Position numbers and translations under genes: made by a program. Shown in pieces: positions 1 to 7,699 of a stretch of 19,540 nt of DNA. The notes beneath the pieces were generated by a model. The model was not told the DNA's origin and made no database searches. It saw nothing but the letters and a program-made list of their open reading frames with translations. The stretch lies in assembly GCA_044228625.1 (NCBI GenBank), contig JBGAUM010000071.1:1-19540 (forward strand), given 5' to 3'. Numbering within the stretch: the first letter of the stretch is position 1; each line of letters opens with the position of its first letter. The stretch is from UKL13-2 sp044228625 (GTDB lineage Bacteria; Pseudomonadota; Gammaproteobacteria; Burkholderiales; Usitatibacteraceae).

Positions 1-662
1 AGGAACTCGGCCACCGCTTTGGAATCATGCCGAGCTTCATGGCCAAGTGGAATCCGCAGTATCCCGGCTGCAGCGGGCACGTGCACCAGAGCCTGTGGGA
101 CGAAAAGAACAACCTGTTTTTCGACGCGAAGAACCCGCATCGCATGTCCAAGCTGTTCGAGAGCTACCTCGCCGGGCAGCTCGCGCTGCTTGAGGACATC
201 CAGGCCATGTTCGCGCCCACCATCAACAGCTACAAGCGCCTGGTCGACGGCATGTGGGCGCCGGTGAAGCGCACCTGGGCGGTCGACAATCGCACGGCGA
301 GCCTGCGCGTGATTCCGGGTTCCTCGAAGTCCACGCGGCTGGAAACGCGCTGCCCGGGCGCCGACGTCAACCCGTACATCGCCATGGCGGCCGTGGTGGG
401 AGCAGGGCTCTGGGGCATCGAAAACAAATTGAAGCTCAAGGACGCCCCCCTGCAGGGTGACGCGGCGCGCGCAGCCAAGATTCCGCGCCTGCCGCGCACC
501 TTGCAGGAAGCCACGGAAAATCTCAAGAAGTCGAAGCCCGCTCGCGAGTTGTTTGGCGAGACCTTTGTCGACCACTTCGTCCGCACCCGCGAATGGGAAT
601 GGCGCCAGCACCTCGACGCGGTGACCGACTGGGAAATCAAGCGGTACTTCGAAATCATTTAG
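1..662 (+). CDS. Glutamine-synthetase-family ligase (gamma-glutamylamine synthetase-like), 3' part
   Basis: The reading frame is open from the window edge (first full codon at base 3), so the N-terminal part lies outside. About 219 C-terminal residues are visible. They include the glutamine synthetase substrate loop GCSGHVHQSLWD, a NRTASLR segment corresponding to the ATP/phosphate-binding region, and the STRLETRCPGADVNPYIAMAA block, where the family carries its R-x-E metal/phosphate residues and NPY motif. The family ligates ammonia or an amine to the gamma-carboxyl of glutamate using ATP. The sequence style fits the GlnA-III/PuuA-like catabolic branch better than housekeeping GlnA: there is no recognisable adenylylation-loop Tyr in the visible part, and the C-terminus ends shortly after a DWEIKRYF segment. 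The downstream dehydrogenases and gamma-glutamyl hydrolase suggest it activates an amine for degradation. The exact amine cannot be read from the sequence. Confidence 0.9.
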   Translation, partial: ELGHRFGIMPSFMAKWNPQYPGCSGHVHQSLWDEKNNLFFDAKNPHRMSKLFESYLAGQLALLEDIQAMFAPTINSYKRLVDGMWAPVKRTWAVDNRTASLRVIPGSSKSTRLETRCPGADVNPYIAMAAVVGAGLWGIENKLKLKDAPLQGDAARAAKIPRLPRTLQEATENLKKSKPARELFGETFVDHFVRTREWEWRQHLDAVTDWEIKRYFEII

Positions 663-709
663 CGATGCAGGTCCGCGCACGCCGATACAAGCACTCCTGA
701 AGAGCCCCC

Positions 710-1858
710 ATGTCCATCACCAAATTCTCCTTCCCCACCACGATTCACTTCGGCCCCGGCGCGAGAAAGCTCGTCGCGGAGCATCTACAGTCGGTTCATG
801 TGAAGCGCCCACTCATCGTGACCGACAAGGGGGTTGCCGCACTGCCGATGCTCGGTGAATTCCAATCGCATTTGGGTGGCCTCGACGTGGGCGTGTTTTC
901 CGGCGTATTCGGCAATCCGACCGCCTCGCAGGTGATGGCGGGCGCGCAGGCGGCGCGTGATCACCATGCGGATGCCATCATCGGATTTGGCGGCGGGGCC
1001 GCATTGGACGTGGCCAAGGCCGTGGCGTTGATGGCCGTGCACGAGGGCCCGGTGCTCGAATATGCCTGGGACCACCCCAAGGTGCGGCCCATGGTGAACC
1101 CGTTGCCGCACTTTGTGGCGCTGCCCACCACGGCGGGCACGGGCAGCGAGGTTGGGCGGTCGTCGGTGATTTCGGACGACACCACGCACGTGAAGAAAAT
1201 CCTGTTCTCACCCCTGCTGCTCGCCAGGGCCGTGTTCGCGGACCCGGAACTGACCCTCGGCCTTCCCCCGCACGTCACCGCGGCCACCGGGCTCGATGCG
1301 CTCACCCACAACGTGGAATCCTATCTCTCCCCAGCGTATCACCCGTTGTGCGACGGCATCGCGCTCGAAGGCGCACGCATCGCTGCGCGCGCCTTGCTGC
1401 TTGCAGTGAGCAAACCCGGCAATCTCGCGGCGCGCAGCGACATGCTCATGAGCTCCATGATGGGCGCCATCGCATTCCAGAAGGATCTGGGCGCGGTGCA
1501 CTCCTGCGCGCACGCGCTGGGCACGGTGGTGGACATGCACCACGGTCTGGCCAACGGCGTGATGATCGATCACGTGATGCGCTTCAACCTGCCGGCGGCT
1601 GCGGACAAGATGGCCGAATTGGGGCGCGTCTGCGGCGCGACGACGCAAGGCGGCGAGGCGGGCGCCGGTGCGTTTGTCGATTGGCTGACGCAACTCAAGG
1701 CCACGCTCAACATCTCGGCCACGCTTGGGCCGCACGGCGTGACCGAAGCGCATCTTCCCAAGCTGGTTGATATCGCGATCGCCGACGGCTGCCATGCCAC
1801 CAATCCCCGGCCCTGCACGCGCGAGGACTTCGAGGCAATGTTTCGCACTGCGCTCTAG
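710..1858 (+). CDS. Iron-containing alcohol dehydrogenase
   Basis: This 382-residue protein has the usual length of the Fe-type (group III) alcohol dehydrogenases. The N-terminal dinucleotide-binding half shows GFGGGAALDVAK (about residues 92-103) and PTTAGTGSEV (139-148). The C-terminal half carries the metal ligands expected from E. coli FucO: D196 and H200 in GLDALTHNVE, H264 in GAVHSCAH, and H277/H278 in MHHGLANG. The family oxidises primary alcohols, or reduces aldehydes, with NAD(P). The ATG follows a GAAGAG purine stretch at a good distance. The gene lies 47 bases after the glutamine-synthetase-like gene and 2 bases before the hydrolase, so it is almost certainly in the same operon. 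In the putrescine Puu pathway this step is done by a flavin oxidase, so an alcohol dehydrogenase here suggests an amino-alcohol substrate (inference). Confidence 0.93.
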   Translation: MSITKFSFPTTIHFGPGARKLVAEHLQSVHVKRPLIVTDKGVAALPMLGEFQSHLGGLDVGVFSGVFGNPTASQVMAGAQAARDHHADAIIGFGGGAALDVAKAVALMAVHEGPVLEYAWDHPKVRPMVNPLPHFVALPTTAGTGSEVGRSSVISDDTTHVKKILFSPLLLARAVFADPELTLGLPPHVTAATGLDALTHNVESYLSPAYHPLCDGIALEGARIAARALLLAVSKPGNLAARSDMLMSSMMGAIAFQKDLGAVHSCAHALGTVVDMHHGLANGVMIDHVMRFNLPAAADKMAELGRVCGATTQGGEAGAGAFVDWLTQLKATLNISATLGPHGVTEAHLPKLVDIAIADGCHATNPRPCTREDFEAMFRTAL

Positions 1859-1860
1859 AA

Positions 1861-2640
1861 ATGAAGCGCAAACTCCGCATCGGCATTTCCTCCCGCATCC
1901 AGCATGGCGAGCCGGCCAAGCGCGGCTACTTGAAGAAGAACGTCTATTACCTCGAACAGTCCTTCCTCAAGTGGGTACAGTCGGCCGGGGTGCTGGTGTA
2001 TGCAGTGCCGGATGCGCTCGCCGGCGGGGTCACGTTGGGCGATTACGTGGCGGATCTGGATGGCCTGATCCTGCAAGGCGGGGCGGACATTGCGCCAGAG
2101 CATTATGGCGAGGCCCCGCTGAAACCCGAATGGTCCGGCGACGCGGTGCGCGACCGGTACGAGCTCGACCTGCTCAAGCGTTTCATTGACGCGAAGAAGC
2201 CGGTGCTGGGCATTTGCCGCGGTCACCAACTCATCAACGTGGCGCTGGGCGGCACGCTGCATCAGGATATTGTCACACTGGTCGATGGTGCGCACGCGCA
2301 CTCCAATCTCGAGGTCTACGACGACAACTTCCATATGGTCGAGATCGACCCGCGCTCGCACCTGGCGGCGCTGTTTCCCGGGGTCGATGTGGCGCGCGTC
2401 AATACCATCCATCACCAGTCCATCCACAAACTCGGGGCGGGGCTGGTGGTGGAAGCACGCTCGAAGGACGACGGCGTGATCGAGGCAGTGCGCGGCAGCG
2501 GGGAGCAATACATCGCGGGGGTGCAATGGCACCCGGAGTTCATCGAGCCCGGCCACCCCAAACACAGCGACCTCCTGCCCGGCGAACCGATCCTTGCGGA
2601 TTTTCTCGCCGCGGCCAAACAGCACCAACCCGGACACTGA
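1861..2640 (+). CDS. Gamma-glutamyl hydrolase, class-I amidotransferase fold (PuuD-like, peptidase C26)
   Basis: The product has 259 residues, matching the PuuD/peptidase C26 length. The catalytic triad is visible: nucleophile C119 in GICRGHQLINVALGG, and H224 and E226 in GVQWHPEF. An oxyanion-type QGGADIAPEHYGE segment sits at about 72-84. PuuD-type enzymes hydrolyse gamma-glutamyl-GABA or similar gamma-glutamyl amides, releasing glutamate. Here it would regenerate the glutamate used by the glutamine-synthetase-like ligase at the start of the window. It begins 2 bases after the alcohol dehydrogenase stop and ends 1 base before the aldehyde dehydrogenase ATG, which argues for translational coupling within one operon. 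The substrate may differ from gamma-glutamyl-GABA. Confidence 0.92.
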   Translation: MKRKLRIGISSRIQHGEPAKRGYLKKNVYYLEQSFLKWVQSAGVLVYAVPDALAGGVTLGDYVADLDGLILQGGADIAPEHYGEAPLKPEWSGDAVRDRYELDLLKRFIDAKKPVLGICRGHQLINVALGGTLHQDIVTLVDGAHAHSNLEVYDDNFHMVEIDPRSHLAALFPGVDVARVNTIHHQSIHKLGAGLVVEARSKDDGVIEAVRGSGEQYIAGVQWHPEFIEPGHPKHSDLLPGEPILADFLAAAKQHQPGH

Positions 2641-2641
2641 C

Positions 2642-4030
2642 ATGCGCAAGAACATCAATGCCCCTCTCGCCATCACCAACCCCGCCAACGGGCGGGTTCT
2701 GGAAAAATTGCCCTGCGACGACGCCAAGGCCGTGCGTGCGAAATACGAGGCCGCGCGCCGCGCGCAGCCGGCGTGGGCCAAGGTGCCGCTTTCGAAAAAG
2801 CTCGGCATGCTCAAGAAGTTCCGCGATTCGCTCATCGCGGAGCGCGAGGATCTGGCGCTGATCCTCACCTCTGAAATGGGCAAGCCGATTTCGCAGGCCC
2901 GCAACGAACTGAATGCGCTGACCGGGCGCATCGACTTTTTCCTGGCCGAGACGCGCCGCACCCTGAAGCCCAAGCAGGTGTTCAACGACGGCGGCATGAA
3001 AGAGGTCATCGGCCACGAGCCGCTGGGCGTCGTCGCCAACATTTCCGCCTGGAACTACCCGTATTTCGTCGGCGCCAATGTGTTCGTGCCGGCCCTGCTC
3101 ACCGGCAATGCCGTGTTGTACAAGCCCTCGGAATTCGCGACGCTTACAGGATTGGCGATCGCACGCCACCTGCATGCCGCGGGCATCCCCGACGAGGTGT
3201 TCATCGCGCTGGTTGGCGACGGCAAGACGGGCGCCGCGCTCCTGAAGCAGGACGTTGACGGTGTGTTCTTCACCGGCTCTTATGCCACCGGCAAGAAAAT
3301 TGCACAGGCTGTCGCCGGCCGCATGATCAAGCTGCAACTCGAGTTGGGCGGCAAGGATCCGATCTACGTGGCCGACGACGCCGATGCCGCAAAGGTTGCC
3401 GCCGGCATCGCCGACGGGGCGTTCTACAACACCGGGCAGAGCTGTTGTTCCGTGGAGCGCATCTACGTTCACGAAAAAATCTTCCAGCCGTTTGTCGATG
3501 CGTTCGTGAAGGAAGTGAAAACCTACCGGGCAGGCGACCCGATGGACGACAAGACCTACATCGGCCCACTCACCCGCGCCCCGCAACTCAAGGTACTGGC
3601 GGACCAGGTGGCGGACGCGAAGAAGAAAGGCGCCAAGGTGCTCACTGGCGGCAAGAAAATCGCCGGCAAGGGCCATTGGTTCGAACCGACCGTGCTGGTC
3701 AACGTGGACCACACCATGGCGGTGATGCGCGAGGAGAGCTTTGGACCCATCATCGGCATCATGGCCGTGAAAGACGATGCGGACGCACTGGCCAAGATGA
3801 ACGACACGCCATACGGGCTCACCGCGGGCGTGTACACCCGCGACGAGGCGCGCGCCAGACGGCTGCTCGCCGACGTGCGCGCAGGCTCGGCGTACTGGAA
3901 CTGCTGCGATCGCGTAAGCCCACGCCTGCCATGGTCGGGCGTCGGGCATTCGGGCGTGGGGTTGACGCTCTCGACGTATGGCATCGAAGCGTTCACGCGT
4001 ACCAAGGGATATCACCTGCGCATGCCTTAG
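2642..4030 (+). CDS. NAD(P)-dependent aldehyde dehydrogenase
   Basis: The predicted protein has 462 residues. The ATG at 2642 was preferred over an in-frame upstream start inside the previous gene because it gives the normal family N-terminus and lies 1 base after the hydrolase stop. Family landmarks are intact: oxyanion N138 in SAWNYP, the FTGSYATGKKIA cofactor loop (about 210-221), general base E234 in LELGGKDP, and nucleophile C268 in NTGQSCCSVE. The size is close to E. coli Sad and shorter than PuuC. The enzyme converts an aldehyde to the acid. In this operon the likely substrate is the gamma-glutamylated aldehyde made by the alcohol dehydrogenase, before release by the PuuD-like hydrolase (inference from order). 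It could instead act as a semialdehyde dehydrogenase. Confidence 0.94.
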   Translation: MRKNINAPLAITNPANGRVLEKLPCDDAKAVRAKYEAARRAQPAWAKVPLSKKLGMLKKFRDSLIAEREDLALILTSEMGKPISQARNELNALTGRIDFFLAETRRTLKPKQVFNDGGMKEVIGHEPLGVVANISAWNYPYFVGANVFVPALLTGNAVLYKPSEFATLTGLAIARHLHAAGIPDEVFIALVGDGKTGAALLKQDVDGVFFTGSYATGKKIAQAVAGRMIKLQLELGGKDPIYVADDADAAKVAAGIADGAFYNTGQSCCSVERIYVHEKIFQPFVDAFVKEVKTYRAGDPMDDKTYIGPLTRAPQLKVLADQVADAKKKGAKVLTGGKKIAGKGHWFEPTVLVNVDHTMAVMREESFGPIIGIMAVKDDADALAKMNDTPYGLTAGVYTRDEARARRLLADVRAGSAYWNCCDRVSPRLPWSGVGHSGVGLTLSTYGIEAFTRTKGYHLRMP

Positions 4031-4123
4031 CATCAGGTGGAAAACTCCAATCCTGGAGCGGCGATCGGATTGTTTTTGGCTGGAAATCCCCGCCAGTCAA
4101 TGACTTTTTTGTTCAAGTCACCT
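4031..4123. terminator. Intergenic gap between convergent genes with short hairpins
   Basis: These 93 bases separate the aldehyde dehydrogenase from the convergent hydroxyacid dehydrogenase. Two short perfect hairpins are visible: 4045-4049 with 4054-4058 (CTCCA/TGGAG), and 4101-4106 with 4115-4120 (TGACTT/AAGTCA, loop containing a T run). Neither is a strong GC-rich stem followed by a U tract, so terminator function is only suggested by the convergent layout. Confidence 0.25.
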
Positions 4124-5128
4124 TCAGAATCGCACGCCCCGGTTTTGCGCTCGCAACCGTGGATCGTGCGATTTAACCCACACCGGGCGGCCTTCAATAA
4201 TTTCTGCGCAGCGCTCCAGCGTTTCTGCTTCCAGCCGCGCCATTGCCTCGTGCGAATAAAACGTGAGGTGCGGCGAGAGGATCACGTGGTCGAGCGCGGG
4301 CAGTGCACGCAACGCGTGTGTCGCGAAATTGAAGGGTTCCACGCTCATGACATCGAGCGCAGCACCGGCGATGCGCTTCTCCACCAGCGCACGCGCCAAC
4401 GCAGCCTCGTCGATGATTGCCCCGCGGGAAACGTTGACCAGCACCGCCGAGGACTTCATCGCGGCGATTTGCGTTTCGCCGATCAGGTGGCGCGTTTCGT
4501 CATTGAGCACGCAATGGACGGACACCACGTCGGCGGCGGATAACGCCTCGTTCAAGTGGAGAATTTTCCGCATCCCCAGCGACGTCATCGTGGTGTCGCT
4601 CACGTACGGATCGTAGGCGACCACCTCCATCGAGAACCCCTGCGCCATTTTCGCAAAGTGACGACCGATTCGCCCGGCGCCGACCAAGGCGACCGTCTTG
4701 CCGGCAAGGTCTGTTGCAAGCCACTCCGGCGTGGGCCAGGCCCAGCCATCGCGCGACATCGTGCGAAGCAGCGGCTTGAGCTTCTTCATCAACGCCAGCA
4801 GCAGCGCGAATGCCCCCTCGGCCACCGTGTTCTCGGCGTATTCCGGGATATTGACCACGGGAATCCCCCGCGCCATTGCGGCGCCGATGTCGATGGCATC
4901 GATGCCCACGCCGTACTTGACGATGCCCTTGAGCTTCGGTGCCGCGCCGATCACCCTGGCCGTGATCGGCGTGTAGCACATGAGGATCAGCTCCGACTCG
5001 CGTACGGCCTCGACGAGCGCATCTTCCGGAATTTCATCCGGCAACAACACCAGCGTGTGCCCCTGGGCGCGCAATGCGTCATCGGCCCCGGACAGGGTGA
5101 GGTTGGCGTCGGTTCGGACAATGCGCAT
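4124..5128 (-). CDS. D-isomer-specific 2-hydroxyacid dehydrogenase
   Basis: The product has 334 residues. The Rossmann NAD-binding motif is VALVGAGRIGRHFAK (about 146-160), followed by the acidic residue of AYDPY that favours NAD. The three family catalytic residues are present: R235 in VNVSRGAIIDE, E264 in LDVMSVEP and H287 in LSPHLTFYS. A KYGVGIDAID segment at 71-80 matches the substrate/inter-domain region. Members interconvert D-2-hydroxyacids and 2-ketoacids, for example glycerate/hydroxypyruvate, phosphoglycerate or lactate. The protein lacks a C-terminal ACT domain, so it is not a long-type SerA. It is convergent to the amine-degradation operon and is not part of it. The substrate cannot be assigned from the sequence. 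Confidence 0.92.
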   Translation of the reverse strand: MRIVRTDANLTLSGADDALRAQGHTLVLLPDEIPEDALVEAVRESELILMCYTPITARVIGAAPKLKGIVKYGVGIDAIDIGAAMARGIPVVNIPEYAENTVAEGAFALLLALMKKLKPLLRTMSRDGWAWPTPEWLATDLAGKTVALVGAGRIGRHFAKMAQGFSMEVVAYDPYVSDTTMTSLGMRKILHLNEALSAADVVSVHCVLNDETRHLIGETQIAAMKSSAVLVNVSRGAIIDEAALARALVEKRIAGAALDVMSVEPFNFATHALRALPALDHVILSPHLTFYSHEAMARLEAETLERCAEIIEGRPVWVKSHDPRLRAQNRGVRF

Positions 5129-5276
5129 GTAGAACGGCCTGGATCGGCTCCAATGAAGTTGCGTGCAACCAGTTTAGCCGCTAGCACCACGGGGCACGCT
5201 CTCGCGTTCCGGCAAGCCGAACTCATGGGAAAGCGACTGCCGGCACGATGTTCAGGCAGCCAAGCCTGAAGCGGGC

Positions 5277-5477
5277 GTGATGGGCATGGTGAAAAACATC
5301 GTCGGCTGCAAATGGTCGCTAACGGTGCTCTCGATGGTGCACCACGGCATTCCCGCCAAGAAGAGTCTTGACGAGAATCCGCCGCGAGTGGATGACCGCC
5401 TGACTGCGTTCGGCCGGAAGTTCAGCCGGCTGATTGAACAAATCGAAATCCTGGAGGCGCAACGATCGAAGGATTGA
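5277..5477 (+). pseudogene. Remnant of an HxlR-type winged-helix transcription regulator (internal deletion)
   Basis: A 66-codon frame starts at GTG 5277 or ATG 5280. Its first part (NIVGCKWSLTVLSMVHHGI) resembles the N-terminal helices of HxlR-family regulators, which carry a G-x-K-W-x-L motif. Its last part (NPPRVDDRLTAFGRKFSRLI) resembles the HxlR wing and C-terminal helix, usually PPRVEYxLTxFG. In complete members, roughly 110 residues long, about 35-40 residues lie between these two parts, including the recognition helix; here only about ten remain. The piece therefore looks like a regulator that lost its DNA-binding core in frame. The family call rests on remembered motif patterns. A short unrelated protein or chance ORF is the alternative. 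Confidence 0.5.
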
Positions 5478-5484
5478 CTCGCAA

Positions 5485-5498
5485 CCGCCGTCCGGCGG
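5485..5498. terminator. GC-rich hairpin between convergent genes
   Basis: An inverted repeat, CCGCC/GGCGG with a four-base loop, lies between the stop of the HxlR remnant (5477) and the stop of the CadC-like gene on the opposite strand (5503). No clear T run follows on either strand, so intrinsic termination is only possible, not shown. Confidence 0.3.
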
Positions 5499-5502
5499 CG
5501 CA

Positions 5503-7476
5503 CTATTGCATGTTTACGCGCTTGAGTATGGCAGGCCAGCGCGGGTCAGTACGCAGCGGCTTGAGCAATGGATCGATGCGCAAGTTGGTCAAGTACAGAT
5601 CGCGCTTGCCAATGGCGCGGACGAGTTCGCGGAACGCTTCGTCGATGGCGCCCGTCTGGGCCAGGTATGCGGCCAGGTAATAGGTGCCATTGGCATCTTT
5701 CGCGTCCCAGCGCCGCGCCCATTTGAGATGCGCGCGCCAGTAACCCGGCGCACCTTCGCGCGCGAAAGCGGCCGCCATATCATCCGCCGCCTCAGGGGGC
5801 GTCCAGGAAAAATTCGCTTGCCGCAAAAGCTCAATCGCCTTGCCGTGATCGCCCCGCAAATCGTGGCAGCGATGCATTGGCACCAGGTTGAGCAAAAACG
5901 CGGGGTTCTTTTCCAGGTTCGCGCGCGCCTGCGCGATCGCTTCGTCGCAGCGTTCCGTAAGGGCCAACAGCAGCGCCAGCGCGTGTGCGACTTCGGCGTT
6001 GTAAGGCTCCAGCGCGATGGCGCGGCGCAGCGCGCGTTCGGCATCGTCCATACGCCCGAAGGGCCACAGCCCGAACATGGCGTAACGCGCCCAGGCCTCC
6101 GGCAAAGCCGGATTCAGCGTGACCGCACGCTCGCCGGACTCCGCCGCCGCGCGCCAGTTCCACCGTGCGCGCCCTTCGATCTCAGCTTTCAAGCCGTGCG
6201 CCTCTGCCGATCTGGGATCGATCCTGAGCGCCGCATCGACGTGCGCCTCAGCTCGACGAAACGATTCCTCCGCTGATGCGATGCGCAAGTTCGGCGCGAG
6301 CATGTGGAAGGTTGCCAGCCCGATATGGCCAAGCGGCGACTCGGGATGCTCCTTGATCAATTGCTCGAACACGGCCACGCCGCGCTGCCGATCGGCTTCG
6401 GTATTGTGACGCCCGCGCGCCACCAGGTAACGGCCTTCGCGATACTTGAGTTGCACCAGCGCATTGCTTTGCGCATACGCGCCCAGGGCTTGCCGCTCGG
6501 CCGGTTGCAAAACCGCAGCCAGCGCGCCGGCGATCTCGGCCGCGACCTCGCTTTGCACTTTCAACACGTCTTCCACTGGCCGGTCGAAGGATTTGGCCCA
6601 CAGGTGGCGGCCCGTTTCGGCGTCGATCAATTGCGCGCTGATCCTAAGCCGCTCACCGGCGCGCCGCACGGTGCCCAGCAGAAAGTGCGCGGCACCGAGT
6701 TTTTGCGCGAGCGCACGGTCCGCGGTCACCGGTTTTTCTCCGGCAAAACGGTGTGACACCACTTTCAGCCCGGAAACTTGCGAAAGCTGCGTCACCATGT
6801 CCTCGGTCATGCCGGCGCCGAAGAAAGCGTCTTCCTGTGCGTTGGAAAGATTGGTGAACGGCAACACTGCCACACTGCGCTCGGCTGCAGCGGGGGCTGA
6901 AGTGGGTGCGGGACGCAGCAACCACCACGCCGCGCCGATGGCGGCCGCCATTCCACAAATGACGGCAAGCCAATACCAAGGCAAGGAACTGCGCGTTGAG
7001 GCGTGCGGCACGGGTGCGGCAGAAACGACGGAGGCGGCGGAATTCTCCAATGTCGACGCCATCACGGGCACTTGTCTTAGTGCAGCACCCTCTTGCACCG
7101 GTGCGGCAGGTGGCTCTGCCAAACGCACCGCTTCTGCCAGGCGCACCTCAGCCACAAACCGGTACCCTTTCCTCGGCACCGTGAGGATGTAGCGATGCGT
7201 TTCGCCATCGTCGCCCAAGGCTTTGCGCAGGGCGGAAATGGCTTGCGAAAGGTTGTTCTCTTCCACCACGCTGCCGGCCCAGACCTCGGCCAAAAGGCGC
7301 TCCTTGTCCAGCACCTCGCCGGGGTGGCGCAGCAGCATGAGCAGGGTGTCGAACTGCTTGGGCGTCAAGGCGATCGGCCCCTGCGCCTCGTGCGCCAGGG
7401 TGCGCGCGAAGGCGTCGGCGCGAAACGGGCCGAAAGCGAGTATTTCGGAGGGCCGGGCGGCGGACAGATCGTTCAT
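5503..7476 (-). CDS. CadC-like membrane regulator: OmpR-type winged helix, one TM segment, TolB/FlgO-like domain, TPR repeats
   Basis: The ATG at 7476 gives 657 residues; an in-frame GTG at 7545 would add 23 unconserved residues. Residues about 10-110 form an OmpR/PhoB-type winged helix (LTPKQFDTLLMLLRHPGEVL, LSQAISALRKALGDD, PRKGYRFVAEV). A Pro/Ala linker and a single hydrophobic segment (about 165-188, WYWLAVICGMAAAIGAAWWLL) follow. Residues about 200-320 (SVAVLPFTNLSNAQEDAFFG, GAHFLLGTVRR-like, DAETGRHLWAKSFDRP) match the TolB/FlgO-like extracytoplasmic domain common in such regulators. The C-terminal half is rich in A/L/R repeats of TPR type, e.g. ALPEAWARYAMFGLWPFGRMD. The layout is that of a one-component sensor binding DNA from the inner membrane, as in CadC. 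The divergent neighbour and phased repeats upstream are candidate targets. Confidence 0.9.
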   Translation of the reverse strand: MNDLSAARPSEILAFGPFRADAFARTLAHEAQGPIALTPKQFDTLLMLLRHPGEVLDKERLLAEVWAGSVVEENNLSQAISALRKALGDDGETHRYILTVPRKGYRFVAEVRLAEAVRLAEPPAAPVQEGAALRQVPVMASTLENSAASVVSAAPVPHASTRSSLPWYWLAVICGMAAAIGAAWWLLRPAPTSAPAAAERSVAVLPFTNLSNAQEDAFFGAGMTEDMVTQLSQVSGLKVVSHRFAGEKPVTADRALAQKLGAAHFLLGTVRRAGERLRISAQLIDAETGRHLWAKSFDRPVEDVLKVQSEVAAEIAGALAAVLQPAERQALGAYAQSNALVQLKYREGRYLVARGRHNTEADRQRGVAVFEQLIKEHPESPLGHIGLATFHMLAPNLRIASAEESFRRAEAHVDAALRIDPRSAEAHGLKAEIEGRARWNWRAAAESGERAVTLNPALPEAWARYAMFGLWPFGRMDDAERALRRAIALEPYNAEVAHALALLLALTERCDEAIAQARANLEKNPAFLLNLVPMHRCHDLRGDHGKAIELLRQANFSWTPPEAADDMAAAFAREGAPGYWRAHLKWARRWDAKDANGTYYLAAYLAQTGAIDEAFRELVRAIGKRDLYLTNLRIDPLLKPLRTDPRWPAILKRVNMQ

Positions 7477-7511
7477 ACCCGCAATGGTAAGCCCGCTAGG
7501 GATGCGGCGGC

Positions 7512-7587
7512 GTGAATTGTTCTGAAGGGCCGGCCGCGCCTTCACCTATGAAACGGCGGCGCTTCACAACGATTCACAACAATTCAT
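7512..7587. promoter_or_regulatory. Phased TTCAC half-sites, candidate operator of the CadC-like regulator
   Basis: On the + strand TTCAC occurs at 7541, 7563 and 7573, with TTCAT at 7583. The last three are exactly 10 bases apart and the first is 22 bases before the next; the core is TTCACAACGATTCACAAC. On the - strand the same spacing appears in TTCAGAACAATTCAC (7526 down to 7512). Direct repeats spaced by about one helical turn are the classic binding pattern of OmpR/PhoB-type winged helices. The site lies between the divergent regulator (start 7476) and the TonB-like gene (start 7700). No convincing -35/-10 pair was found. Binding by the neighbouring regulator is inferred. Confidence 0.45.
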
Positions 7588-7699
7588 GGCACTCCTAAAG
7601 ACGCCCACCGGGGCCAAGCCGACACTGACGGCAACCGAATCGCCCGCGAATCCCTCTCAGGCCATTCGGGATCGACCCTCAATCCGCCTGGAGATCGCC

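Noticed and set aside
1..4030. Direct assignment of the operon as the canonical putrescine Puu pathway
   Set aside because: No PuuB-type flavin oxidase is in the window and an alcohol dehydrogenase occupies its place, so gene symbols puuA/C/D were not used.
1855..4033. Long open frames on the - strand opposite the hydrolase and aldehyde dehydrogenase genes (1855-3042 and 2540-4033)
   Set aside because: Their translations are Arg/His/Gly-rich with no recognisable motif, and the + strand frames have complete catalytic residues. They are antisense shadows typical of GC-rich DNA.
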